NCBI GenBank assembly: GCA_900315955.1 | Contig: ONBC01000048.1 | Location: forward strand, 1 to 39,412 | Origin: an uncultured Prevotella sp. | GTDB lineage: Bacteria; Bacteroidota; Bacteroidia; Bacteroidales; Bacteroidaceae | Reading direction: 5' to 3' | Length of the DNA stretch: 39,412 nucleotides | Part shown: positions 9,758 through 17,077 of the stretch, piece by piece | Numbering within the stretch: position 1 is the stretch's first letter | Layout: the number at the start of each line of letters is the position of its first letter | Notes under the pieces: model-generated | What the model saw: the letters and a program-made list of their open reading frames with translations, nothing else | Told to the model about the DNA's origin: nothing | Databases searched by the model: none | Made by a program: the position numbers and the translations under genes

Positions 9758-10417
9758 ATGAAAGATAGTTTGTTAGCGCTATTTGGGAAGCGTAATCCTG
9801 AATACGAGGTTCAATATGACGAGTCCGTAGTGAAATTATTCAGTGACTACGGTAAAGGGAGTAATAGCGGCTCTTCTGATAGAGCTAAAATTTTGGGTGC
9901 TGGCTATGAGGTTTACATCATGGCTTTCTTCATTGGTCTTTATGCCAACAAGAAGTTACCCTTAACAACGGATTCTTCTAAGAGAAAGATTCTTGGTCAA
10001 CCTATAATGTATTGGGGGAACCAGGAAAACAGAAAAGACAGAAAGTCCTACAATAAAATTGTAGATTATATTTTTGTCTCATTGGTCGCAAGGACTGAAA
10101 TCAATTTTATGGATCTGGAAAAGGGAACGATAACTGCGCGTTCTGTAATTGATCAGTTAATTGACACTATGGAACAATATGCAAATTATGGTTTTGCTTA
10201 CATGCTTGAAAAACTCGATGAGGCCCCTGGCTATTTCTATAATAATGAGGCATTTCTGGCTATTTTTACTTCATTCATACCGCAGAATGAAGAAGAGACA
10301 AAAACATGGAGTAGCGACGACCTTCCTGATGAATTGTCCACAGAGAATGGGGAATCAAGTGTAAAAGAGGACAAAGGGAGTATTCTAAATGTTGATGATG
10401 AGGCAGATGAACTTTAA
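9758..10417 (+). CDS. Hypothetical protein, last gene of the defence operon
   Basis: The protein has 219 residues and I do not recognise its family with confidence. The N-terminal half contains a segment with small and aromatic residues (GAGYEVYIMAFFIGLYANKK) and a conserved-looking GQPIMYWGNQ. The C-terminal 45 residues are acidic and low-complexity and probably disordered. There is no signal peptide. The segment around residues 45-85 faintly resembles what I remember of 'dnd system-associated protein 4' (TIGR04062), which would fit the context, but the match is weak. It starts 6 bases after the DndD-like gene and ends the operon; the next 550 bases are a repeat-rich spacer. It may be the position-equivalent of DndE in this variant. 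Confidence 0.6.
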   Translation: MKDSLLALFGKRNPEYEVQYDESVVKLFSDYGKGSNSGSSDRAKILGAGYEVYIMAFFIGLYANKKLPLTTDSSKRKILGQPIMYWGNQENRKDRKSYNKIVDYIFVSLVARTEINFMDLEKGTITARSVIDQLIDTMEQYANYGFAYMLEKLDEAPGYFYNNEAFLAIFTSFIPQNEEETKTWSSDDLPDELSTENGESSVKEDKGSILNVDDEADEL

Positions 10418-10529
10418 AAAACATTATACCGCTATCAGCATTATTTGTAATGTCTAGTTGGTGTTCATATCGCTTCTATCAAATAGTTAATTGAAAATAT
10501 CCCCCCGACTTGTTACGCATCACAGATGC

Positions 10530-10645
10530 ATTCAGCTTCTCCGAGGCTGACAGTCAGTTCGCTGCCTCCCAGCAAAAATCCCCAGTCTGCGCTCGCTTCG
10601 CTCACTTAGACTGGGGTTATGAAAAATTCAGCCTCTCCGAGGCTG
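10530..10645. repeat. Direct-repeat pair bracketing a hairpin
   Basis: Two 20-bp copies at 10530-10549 and 10626-10645 differ by one base; each ends in CTCCGAGGCTG or a near variant. The second copy is itself a hairpin (CAGCCTC-TCC-GAGGCTG). Between them, CCCCAGTCT at 10580-10588 pairs perfectly with AGACTGGGG at 10608-10616. A shorter CCGAGGCTG occurs again near 10677-10686. The structure could serve as the 3' end of the defence operon transcript. Confidence 0.65.
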
Positions 10646-10726
10646 GTGGCACGTCCTCTGCTTTCTGCAAAAGTCACCGAGGCTGTATGGTATGTTACCT
10701 CTGGATAACTAAAATGATATATATGC

Positions 10727-10803
10727 AACGGCCGTCAGCCAAACGTCAAACGGCCGTCAGCCACTTGGTCAAACGGCCGATGGATATTTGTAGAACGGCC
10801 GTA
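10727..10803. repeat. Four-unit AACGGCCG repeat
   Basis: AACGGCCG occurs four times, starting at 10727, 10749, 10772 and 10794. The starts are spaced 22, 23 and 22 bp, about two helical turns. Three copies extend to the palindrome ACGGCCGT, and the first two share AACGGCCGTCAGCCA. The linkers are not conserved apart from GTCA before copies 2 and 3. I do not know a function; regular spacing suits protein binding or a small structured repeat. Confidence 0.7.
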
Positions 10804-10914
10804 GTACCATCACCGGTTAAGCTGTTAGACATGATTACACAGCCGATCCGATGGTATGGGAATATCAGAAGTGGCAGGATGGAATCCGTTGAATGGTTAC
10901 GAGACGGAAATAGT

Positions 10915-10946
10915 AAAGCCGCTGGGCGTTAACGCGCAGCGGCTTT
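10915..10946. terminator. Bidirectional hairpin terminator
   Basis: AAAGCCGCTG at 10915-10924 pairs with CAGCGGCTTT at 10937-10946 across a loop that contains the self-complementary GCGTTAACGC. The stem carries A/T tracts at both ends, so it can act in both directions. It lies 23 bases past the nqrF stop and is best placed to end the nqr transcript; it could also stop read-through from the defence operon. Confidence 0.8.
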
Positions 10947-10968
10947 GTTGTATGGATAGGGATGTGTA

Positions 10969-12237
10969 TTATCCGAAGTTGTCGTACATAATGCTCTCGG
11001 GCTCCACGCCGAGGCTGTCGAGGTAATCGGTGACGGTCTTGATCAGCATAGGAGGACCGCAGAGGTAGTACTCACAGTCTTCCGGAGCGTCGTGGTCCTT
11101 GAGGTAGGTGTCGCGCACGCAGTTGACCGCGAAGCCGGCATAATATTTCACGCCGGCGGCATCAGCCTTCGGGTCCGGACGGTCGAGGGAGAGATGCATG
11201 TGGAAGTTGGGGAACTCCTTCTCCAGCTCCCAGAAGTCTTCGAGGAAGAACGCCTCGGAGAGGGAGCGGGCACCGTAGAAGAAATGCATCTCACGGTCGG
11301 TGCAATGGATCTGACGGGTCATGTACATGATCTGTGAGCGCAGCGGTGCCATGCCGGCGCCACCACCGATCCAGATCATCTCCTTCTTAGAGTTGAACTT
11401 CGGATGGAAGTCACCGTAAGGTCCGCTCATGCGTACCTTGTCGCCCGGCTTGAGCGAGAAGATATAGCTGGAGCCGATACCTGTCGGCACATCCTGGAAG
11501 CCGACCTGTGGGCGGGGCTTGAACGGTGTGCTGGCGATACGTACCGTCAGGGTGATGATGTCGCCCTCGGCGGGATAGTTGGCCATGGAGTAGGCACGGA
11601 TCGTGGGCTCGGGGTTGTGGGCTTTGAGGGAGAAGATGTTGAACTTCTTCCACGCACCGATATATTCATCGCCGATGAGCGACTTGTCGAAATCCTTGTC
11701 GTAGTCGATGGTGTCGTAGGCGGGGATATAGATCTGCGCGTAGGATCCCGGAATGAAGTCCATGTGCTCGCCCGGTGGCAGTGCGACCTTAAACTCTTTG
11801 ATGAAGCTCGACACGTTGTTGTTGGAGATGACGGTGCACTCCCATTCCTTGACATTGAGGATAGCGTCGGAGACCTTGACGCTGAGGTCGCCGTGTACCT
11901 TCGTCTGGCATCCGAGCCGCCAGTGGTCTTTGATCTCTTTCCGTGTGAAGTGTCCTTTCTCGGTGTCGAGGATCTCCCCGCCACCTTCGAGCACCTGCAG
12001 GCGGCACTGTCCGCAGCTGCCTTTACCGCCGCAAGCCGAGGAGAGGTGCACGCCATTCTCGTTGAGGGTAGAGAGCAGTGAGCCGCCCTGTTCGACCTCA
12101 AGTTTCTTGTCACCGTTGATGGTGATGGTCACCTTTCCGCTTGGGCTGAGATATTTCTTAGCGATAAGCAGCACCACGACCAGCACGAGGATGGTGATGA
12201 GAAACACTGCTATGCTTACGCCTATAAATTGTCCCAT
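10969..12237 (-). CDS. nqrF: Na+-translocating NADH:quinone reductase subunit F
   Basis: The 422-residue protein is the electron-entry subunit of Na+-NQR, which oxidises NADH and passes electrons through FAD and a 2Fe-2S centre. An N-terminal membrane anchor spans about residues 5-26. A ferredoxin domain follows with cluster ligands Cys69, Cys75, Cys78 (CGGKGSCGQC) and Cys110. Then comes a ferredoxin-reductase-type FAD domain with RAYSMANYP, and an NADH domain with GGGAGMAPLRS and YYLCGPPML. The length agrees with the family (about 400-430). It is the last gene of the nqrABCDEF operon on this strand, 97 bases after nqrE, followed by a hairpin terminator. The assignment is firm. Confidence 0.97.
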   Translation of the reverse strand: MGQFIGVSIAVFLITILVLVVVLLIAKKYLSPSGKVTITINGDKKLEVEQGGSLLSTLNENGVHLSSACGGKGSCGQCRLQVLEGGGEILDTEKGHFTRKEIKDHWRLGCQTKVHGDLSVKVSDAILNVKEWECTVISNNNVSSFIKEFKVALPPGEHMDFIPGSYAQIYIPAYDTIDYDKDFDKSLIGDEYIGAWKKFNIFSLKAHNPEPTIRAYSMANYPAEGDIITLTVRIASTPFKPRPQVGFQDVPTGIGSSYIFSLKPGDKVRMSGPYGDFHPKFNSKKEMIWIGGGAGMAPLRSQIMYMTRQIHCTDREMHFFYGARSLSEAFFLEDFWELEKEFPNFHMHLSLDRPDPKADAAGVKYYAGFAVNCVRDTYLKDHDAPEDCEYYLCGPPMLIKTVTDYLDSLGVEPESIMYDNFG

Positions 12238-12334
12238 GTTATTGTTGTTTTGCTTTTGTTTTCTTTTGTACGGTCTTCATTCGACCGCATCCGTTTTATT
12301 CTTTCTTCTTTTACTGTGCAGTGGGTCTGAATGT

Positions 12335-12961
12335 TTAGAACTGCAGCCCGCTGAAGCACATCATCGCCATGGCCATGAGTCCGACGGTGATGAAGGCGAT
12401 CCCCATGCCCTGCAGGGGCTTAGGCACATCGCAGTATTCCATCTTCTCACGGATGGCACCGAACATGACGATGGCGAGCGTCCAGCCCAGTCCGCTGCCT
12501 AAGGCGTAGGCGATGCTGTCTCCGAAGTTGGAGATGGCCTGTGCGTTGGTGACGGGCAGTTTGATACGTTGCTGCATAAACAGGGAGGCACCCATGATGG
12601 CGCAGTTGACGGCGATCAGGGGGAGGAAGATGCCCAGTGCTGCATAGAGCGAGGGCGAGAACTTCTCCACCGCCATCTCCACGAGCTGCGTGATGCCGGC
12701 GATGATCGCGATGAAGAGGATGAAGCTCAGATAGCTCAGGTCGACGCCTTTGACGAGGCAGTCGGGACCGAGCACATACACTTGAAGAAGATAGTTGATT
12801 GGCTCGGTGATGACGAGCACGAAGGTCACAGCGAGACCAAGGCCGAGCGAGGTCTTGACGTTCTTGCTCACTGCCAGGTATGAGCACATACCGAGGAAGT
12901 AAGCGAAGATCATGTTGTCTACGAAGATAGACCGGAAGAATAATGCTATAGCGTGTTCCAT
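12335..12961 (-). CDS. nqrE: Na+-translocating NADH:quinone reductase subunit E
   Basis: This 208-residue integral membrane protein is of the NqrE/RnfA type, with about six transmembrane helices. It starts MEHAIALFFRSIFVDNMIFAYFLGMCSYLAVSK, in which the FLGMCSYLAVS cysteine segment is typical; with NqrD it coordinates the intramembrane iron-sulfur centre. A second conserved cysteine lies in LIAVNCAIMGASLF. The length matches the family (about 200). It lies between nqrD and nqrF; a repeat-rich gap of 152 bases separates it from nqrD, which is long for this operon. Confidence 0.96.
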   Translation of the reverse strand: MEHAIALFFRSIFVDNMIFAYFLGMCSYLAVSKNVKTSLGLGLAVTFVLVITEPINYLLQVYVLGPDCLVKGVDLSYLSFILFIAIIAGITQLVEMAVEKFSPSLYAALGIFLPLIAVNCAIMGASLFMQQRIKLPVTNAQAISNFGDSIAYALGSGLGWTLAIVMFGAIREKMEYCDVPKPLQGMGIAFITVGLMAMAMMCFSGLQF

Positions 12962-12964
12962 TAT

Positions 12965-13110
12965 ATTGAGTTTTGGAGTTTTTGAGTTCCTGAGTTGTTG
13001 AGTTGTTGAGTTCCTGAGTTGTTGATAACTTATAAACTCATTAACTCATTAACTTACAAACTAATAAACTCATTAACTTACAAACTAATAAACTAATAAA
13101 CTTACCAACT
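12965..13110. repeat. Degenerate GAGTTGTTGA / AACTCATTAA array between nqrD and nqrE
   Basis: The left half is built of GAGTT-rich units (GAGTTCCTGAGTTGTTGA and variants) and the right half of units such as AACTCATTAACTTACAAACT. The two halves are roughly reverse complements, so the transcript can fold into a long imperfect hairpin centred near 13030. The array starts directly after the nqrD stop codon and fills nearly the whole gap. It may lower or tune expression of nqrEF relative to nqrABCD. Confidence 0.7.
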
Positions 13111-13113
13111 CAC

Positions 13114-13740
13114 TTATTTGTCTTCTTTTACAAAGAAAGCGCGGTTGATCCAGATGACGCAGCCGATGATGATCAGGGCGGCGCACGACATCGTCATCAT
13201 GCCGTTGTTGATATATCCGTGTGCGTAGGCGCTCTGCGGGATGATCTGGAAGCCTAAGAGTGATCCTCTGCCGAAGAACTCGCGGAACGCGCCGACGATG
13301 ACGAGGATCATGGCGTAGCCCAGTCCGTTGCCCAGTCCGTCGAGGAACGAGGGCCAGGGTTTGTTCATCATGGCGAAGGCTTCGAGACGGCCCATGAGGA
13401 TACAGTTGGTGATGATCAGACCGACGTAGACGCTCAGCTGCACGCTGACGTCATAGGCGAAGGCGCCGAGGATCTGATTGACGATGGTCACCAAGGCTGC
13501 CACCACGACGAGCTGCACGATGATACGGATACGCATCGGGATGGTGTTGCGGATGAGCGAGATGATGACGTTGGAGAATGCCGTGATGACCGTCACGGCC
13601 AGTCCCATGACGATGGCAGGCTTGAGCTGTGAGGTCACGGCAAGGGCACTACAGATACCCAAGACCTGCACCATGATCGGGTTGTTCAGATGCAGAGGCT
13701 CGGTGAATGCCGCTCTATTTTGTTTCGAAAATAAACTCAT
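13114..13740 (-). CDS. nqrD: Na+-translocating NADH:quinone reductase subunit D
   Basis: The protein is a 208-residue multi-pass membrane subunit of the NqrD/RnfE type, the partner of NqrE in the Na+-NQR membrane core. It starts MSLFSKQNRAAFTEPLHLNNPIMVQVLGICSALAVTS, where the LGICSALAVTS cysteine segment mirrors that of NqrE, and it contains a second cysteine segment, GLIITNCILMGR. The length is typical. It follows nqrC with a 33-base gap. The assignment is firm. Confidence 0.96.
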   Translation of the reverse strand: MSLFSKQNRAAFTEPLHLNNPIMVQVLGICSALAVTSQLKPAIVMGLAVTVITAFSNVIISLIRNTIPMRIRIIVQLVVVAALVTIVNQILGAFAYDVSVQLSVYVGLIITNCILMGRLEAFAMMNKPWPSFLDGLGNGLGYAMILVIVGAFREFFGRGSLLGFQIIPQSAYAHGYINNGMMTMSCAALIIIGCVIWINRAFFVKEDK

Positions 13741-13774
13741 ATTCCAATAAACTATATAATAAGGTGTTATATCG

Positions 13775-14350
13775 TTACTTGCTGTTGAGGAACTTCAGGA
13801 ATTTTCCGAGACCGTTGTGCAGCATGTTGGCCACGCCATTGGAGGTCAGTGTGGCGCCTGTGACGGCGTCGACCTGTGTCTCGGGATCGGTCACCTTTTT
13901 CTGTACGGACAGGGCGATGTCGCTGCGGTCGTTGCCTTTGAAGAGCTTCTTGCCCTGGAACTTCTCTTGCCATTGCTGGTTGTCCTTGATCTCAGCACCG
14001 AGGCCTGCCGTCTCACTCTCATGGTTGAAGTAAGCGCCATAGACCGTCGACTTGTCGTCGTTGACCGACACATAGCCGCTGATGCCGCCCCACAGACCCA
14101 TACCGGTCATGGAGAAGACATACTTGGTCTTGCCGTCGACGTTGCAGATGAACATCTCACTGCCGTCCACGGCCTTGTCGTCTAAGTTGCGGATGTTGAG
14201 GCTGTAGAGGATCTGTTTCTTCTTGGCCAGTGCTTCGTTGGCAGTCTGCATGGGCTTGAGCGCCTGGTAGACAAAGGCAAGGAGAAACGCCACTATCACG
14301 ACGATGACCGCCGAATAGATAATGGTATATGAATTACTGTTCGTTTTCAT
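13775..14350 (-). CDS. nqrC: Na+-translocating NADH:quinone reductase subunit C
   Basis: The 191-residue protein has one N-terminal membrane helix (about residues 9-29) and a periplasmic FMN-binding domain. The flavinylation motif DAVTGATLTS places the FMN-accepting threonine at residue 167, by comparison with the SGATLTS motif of Vibrio NqrC. It carries FMN by a phosphoester bond, normally attached by the transferase ApbE, for which I see no gene in the window. The protein is shorter than the Vibrio homologue (about 257 residues), a difference that lies within the periplasmic domain. It sits 24 bases after nqrB. Confidence 0.95.
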   Translation of the reverse strand: MKTNSNSYTIIYSAVIVVIVAFLLAFVYQALKPMQTANEALAKKKQILYSLNIRNLDDKAVDGSEMFICNVDGKTKYVFSMTGMGLWGGISGYVSVNDDKSTVYGAYFNHESETAGLGAEIKDNQQWQEKFQGKKLFKGNDRSDIALSVQKKVTDPETQVDAVTGATLTSNGVANMLHNGLGKFLKFLNSK

Positions 14351-14374
14351 GTCTGTTCGTTTTTCTTGTCCTAC

Positions 14375-15538
14375 TTATTCAGAAACCTTACTGCGCTTTG
14401 CCCGCTTGGAGATGTTGCACTCCACGACACAGTAGTCGATGAGCGGTGCTATCATGTTGCCAAAGAAGATGGCAAGCATCATACCCTCCGGATAGCCCTG
14501 GTTCTTCACGCGGACGATGATCGCCATGGCTCCGACGATGAATCCGTAGATCCATTTGCCCGTCTCCGTGCGTGCGGAGGTCACCGGGTCGGTAGCCATG
14601 AACACGGCACCGAAGCAGAAGCCGCCGAGGATGAGCTGCTCCCACCAGGCGATGGGTGAGGCACCTGTAGCGTGGAAGATGGCGCCCATGACGCTGCCGC
14701 CGATGAAGACGCTCAGCATGGTCTTCCAGCTGGCGATACCCGTCCATAGCAGGATGACGGCGCCGATGGCGATGGCGATGACGGAGGTCTCGCCGATGGA
14801 GCCCGGCATGAGGCCGGTGATCATGTTGCACACGCTCGTGTCCATCGGTGTGCCCTGGGCGAGATGCGCCAGCGGTGTCGCCATGGTGTACGTGTCGGGA
14901 AGGGTGTTGCCCAGCCCGAAGATGCTCTCTTTTGCCACCCATACGGCATCGCCCGTCATCTTCGACGGATAAGAGAAGAAGAGGAACATACGCGCGCCGA
15001 TGGCGACGTTGAAGATGTTCATACCCGTTCCGCCGAAGATCTCCTTACAGAAGATGACAGCGAAGGCGCACGCCAGAGCTAAGATCCACAGCGGGGTGGT
15101 GACGGGGATGATGAGCGGGATGATGATACCTGATACGAGGTAGCCCTCCTGGATCTCCTCACCTTTCCACTGCGCCCAGGCAAACTCAATGCCTAAGCCG
15201 ACGATATAGCTCACGAGGATCTTCGGGAGCACGGCGAGGAAGCCGTAGCCAAAGATGCTCCAAAACGATGCCGAGGCAAGGGTGCCGGCGGCGAGATAGT
15301 TCTGGTAGCCCACATTGTACATGCCGAAGAGCAGGGCGGGGAGCAGGGCGATGACCACGAAGCTCATGATACGCTTCGAGTCGATGGCGTCGTGAATAGA
15401 CACACCGCTCGCCGAGGTGGTGTTGGGCACGAAGAGGAACGACTCGAAACCCTCGTACACGCTCCGGAAAGCATGCAGCTTGCCGCCCTCCGCAAAGTTC
15501 GGACGTATCTTATCGAAATATTTCTTTATTGCGTTCAT
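14375..15538 (-). CDS. nqrB: Na+-translocating NADH:quinone reductase subunit B
   Basis: This 387-residue membrane protein is the large Na+-channel subunit of Na+-NQR. Multiple transmembrane helices begin near residue 57. The segment TYTMATPLAH puts the likely FMN-accepting threonine at residue 221, aligned with SGATPL in other NqrB proteins; here the Ser-Gly of the consensus is replaced by Thr-Met, a small departure that is worth noting. The length is close to the family norm (about 385-415). It lies 38 bases after nqrA. Confidence 0.96.
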   Translation of the reverse strand: MNAIKKYFDKIRPNFAEGGKLHAFRSVYEGFESFLFVPNTTSASGVSIHDAIDSKRIMSFVVIALLPALLFGMYNVGYQNYLAAGTLASASFWSIFGYGFLAVLPKILVSYIVGLGIEFAWAQWKGEEIQEGYLVSGIIIPLIIPVTTPLWILALACAFAVIFCKEIFGGTGMNIFNVAIGARMFLFFSYPSKMTGDAVWVAKESIFGLGNTLPDTYTMATPLAHLAQGTPMDTSVCNMITGLMPGSIGETSVIAIAIGAVILLWTGIASWKTMLSVFIGGSVMGAIFHATGASPIAWWEQLILGGFCFGAVFMATDPVTSARTETGKWIYGFIVGAMAIIVRVKNQGYPEGMMLAIFFGNMIAPLIDYCVVECNISKRAKRSKVSE

Positions 15539-15576
15539 TCCAAATATTGGATATTATTATTTAAGGAAACAACAGT

Positions 15577-16929
15577 TTACGCGTTCTCTTTTCTCAGGAT
15601 GTCAAGACCTTCACGCACGAGTTTCTGCAAGGGGAGCTTGGAGCTGTCCACAAACTCGGCGAGGGCGAAGTCCTCAGGCGCCACTTCGTAGATGCCGAGC
15701 TGCTCCTGCTTGTCGATGTCGCCGGCGATGATCGCCTTGATGAGATATTCAGCGTAGATGTCCATGGGCAGCACCTTGTCGTATTCGCCACTCATGATCA
15801 TGTGCCGCTCGCCGCCTTTGATACGTGCGTCGAGGTCGTAGGTCTTCTTCTTGCCAAAGAGCCAGGAGAAGTAACTGTGGTTGACGGAGAACTCCTTGGT
15901 GCGCGGCAGGATCCATCCGAGTGTCTCGTCGACATCGTCGCCTTCGGGGATGACGGTCACCTCCGAGGTGTGCGCGCCGAGGAACCCGTCGGGTGTGTCG
16001 GGTGTGCCCGTCAGGGGGTTGCCGTTGATGATGCGGACATGCACTGTCTGAACGAGTCGTCCGTTGAGAATATCTTTCAGCGGGGAGCCCACCTTCACGT
16101 CGGTGTATGCCGGTTTTTTCACACGGCTGCCTGCTACGGCGATGGTGCGTGTGAGGTCCACCTTGCCGGTGAGGAACAGGCGGCCGATGAAGATGACGGC
16201 TGTGGGGTCAACGGTCCACACGGTCTTGTTCTTGCTCATCGGGCTGACGTGGTTGATCTGCACGTCGACGTTGCCTGCGGGGCAGGGTCCGTCGAAGACA
16301 TTAAGGTCCACGCCTTCCACACTTGTCAGCGTTGGAGCCGTCTGACGGGCGCCCGTGCCGAGATGTACGGGTGCGATGCGTGCCAGTGCTTTCAGCCCCG
16401 TCTTGAAAGCCGCTTCGTTGCCTTGAAGCTCAAACTCAAAGTCGCATGCCAGCGGCATGTCGCGAAGGGCAGAGACAAAGATACTGTCGGGCTGGGTCTG
16501 CGGACTCGCCACGACGGCATAAGGCATCTGGTTGATGTAGCCGAAGAGCCCGGCTTCGAGGAGCTTGTTTTTCACCGCTTCGCCGTCGAGCGAAGCAACA
16601 TCCGCCTTGCCATAGTCATGGGTCTGCTGCTCGGCGTCGGCTTCCACCGTCACCATGAGCACCTTACGGCGCGCGCCTCTCACCACGGCTTTGACGGTGC
16701 CGCTGACGGGGGAGGCAAAGCCCATCTCCGGACAAGCTTTGTTTACGAACAAAGGCTCACCGGCAAGTACATGGTCGCCTTCCTTCACGGCCACCTTAGG
16801 AGTGATGCCCGGAAACGAGGAAGGGGAGAGACCGTAGACGGATGAAGCGGCCGTTGCCACCTTCTCCGTTGTAGCCTTCCCTGCCAGGTTAATGTCTAAG
16901 CCTTTACGCAACTTAATTACATTTGCCAT
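15577..16929 (-). CDS. nqrA: Na+-translocating NADH:quinone reductase subunit A
   Basis: This is the 450-residue cytoplasmic peripheral subunit of Na+-NQR. I chose the start MANVIKLRKGLDINLAGKA at 16929; an upstream in-frame ATG at 16965 would add 12 residues (beginning MHAVHQ) that do not fit the family. It has a barrel-sandwich region early (GDHVLAGEPLFVN, SPVSGTVKAVVRG) and the typical FIGRLFLTGKVDLTRTIAVAG segment in the middle. It is the first gene of the nqrABCDEF operon, with a TAnnTTTG motif 34-41 bases upstream. With its five partners it makes a complete respiratory sodium pump. Confidence 0.96.
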   Translation of the reverse strand: MANVIKLRKGLDINLAGKATTEKVATAASSVYGLSPSSFPGITPKVAVKEGDHVLAGEPLFVNKACPEMGFASPVSGTVKAVVRGARRKVLMVTVEADAEQQTHDYGKADVASLDGEAVKNKLLEAGLFGYINQMPYAVVASPQTQPDSIFVSALRDMPLACDFEFELQGNEAAFKTGLKALARIAPVHLGTGARQTAPTLTSVEGVDLNVFDGPCPAGNVDVQINHVSPMSKNKTVWTVDPTAVIFIGRLFLTGKVDLTRTIAVAGSRVKKPAYTDVKVGSPLKDILNGRLVQTVHVRIINGNPLTGTPDTPDGFLGAHTSEVTVIPEGDDVDETLGWILPRTKEFSVNHSYFSWLFGKKKTYDLDARIKGGERHMIMSGEYDKVLPMDIYAEYLIKAIIAGDIDKQEQLGIYEVAPEDFALAEFVDSSKLPLQKLVREGLDILRKENA

Positions 16930-16962
16930 AAAACAGATAAAAGATATTTGGTGTACTGCGTG

Positions 16963-16970
16963 CAAATTTA
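16963..16970 (-). promoter_or_regulatory. nqrA: Putative -7 element of the nqr operon
   Basis: On the minus strand this reads TAAATTTG, matching the Bacteroidetes -7 consensus TAnnTTTG, 33 bases before the nqrA start. No good TTTG -33 box is seen at the usual 19-21 base spacing. The site lies in the divergent gap shared with the TamB-like gene. Confidence 0.5.
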
Positions 16971-17014
16971 AAGAAATCAGCGTGCTTTTTCTTCTCCAAC
17001 GTCGTTTTTTTGTC

Positions 17015-17022
17015 TAATTTTG
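17015..17022 (+). promoter_or_regulatory. tamB: Putative -7 element of the TamB-like gene
   Basis: TAATTTTG matches the Bacteroidetes -7 consensus TAnnTTTG and lies 55 bases before the TTG start of the TamB-like gene, which would give a short leader. The -33 box is not obvious. Confidence 0.45.
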
Positions 17023-17077
17023 CACAAGGAGAAGGGCATGCTGCCCGCAATTGTAACGTTTACTTTATAATTTCTAC

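Larger units (their letters stand above)
10418..10914. other. Repeat-rich intergenic spacer after the defence operon
   Basis: These roughly 500 bases lie between the end of the defence operon and the convergent nqr operon. I see no credible gene. An open frame at 10510-10932 (+) consists of repeat and hairpin sequence and has no natural protein character. The spacer holds a pair of near-identical 20-bp repeats, a 9-bp-arm hairpin at 10580-10616, and four AACGGCCG units, each listed separately where useful. The composition changes here from the AT-rich operon to the GC-rich nqr region. Confidence 0.6.

Noticed and set aside
10727-10803. CRISPR array from AACGGCCG units
   Set aside because: Units are 8-15 bp with 7-15 bp linkers, too short for CRISPR repeats and spacers, and no cas gene is present.
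10510-10932. 140-codon open frame on the + strand
   Set aside because: It reads through the 20-bp repeats, hairpins and the nqr terminator, and the translation is repeat-derived with no natural domain.
15802-16845. Long open frame antisense to nqrA (and similar ones opposite nqrF, nqrC and the TamB-like gene)
   Set aside because: They are shadows caused by high-GC codon usage opposite well-recognised genes.
10969-16929. Rnf complex rather than Nqr
   Set aside because: The order and content (NqrA without an RnfC-type 4Fe-4S domain, NqrF with ferredoxin plus FAD/NADH domains) are those of Na+-NQR.
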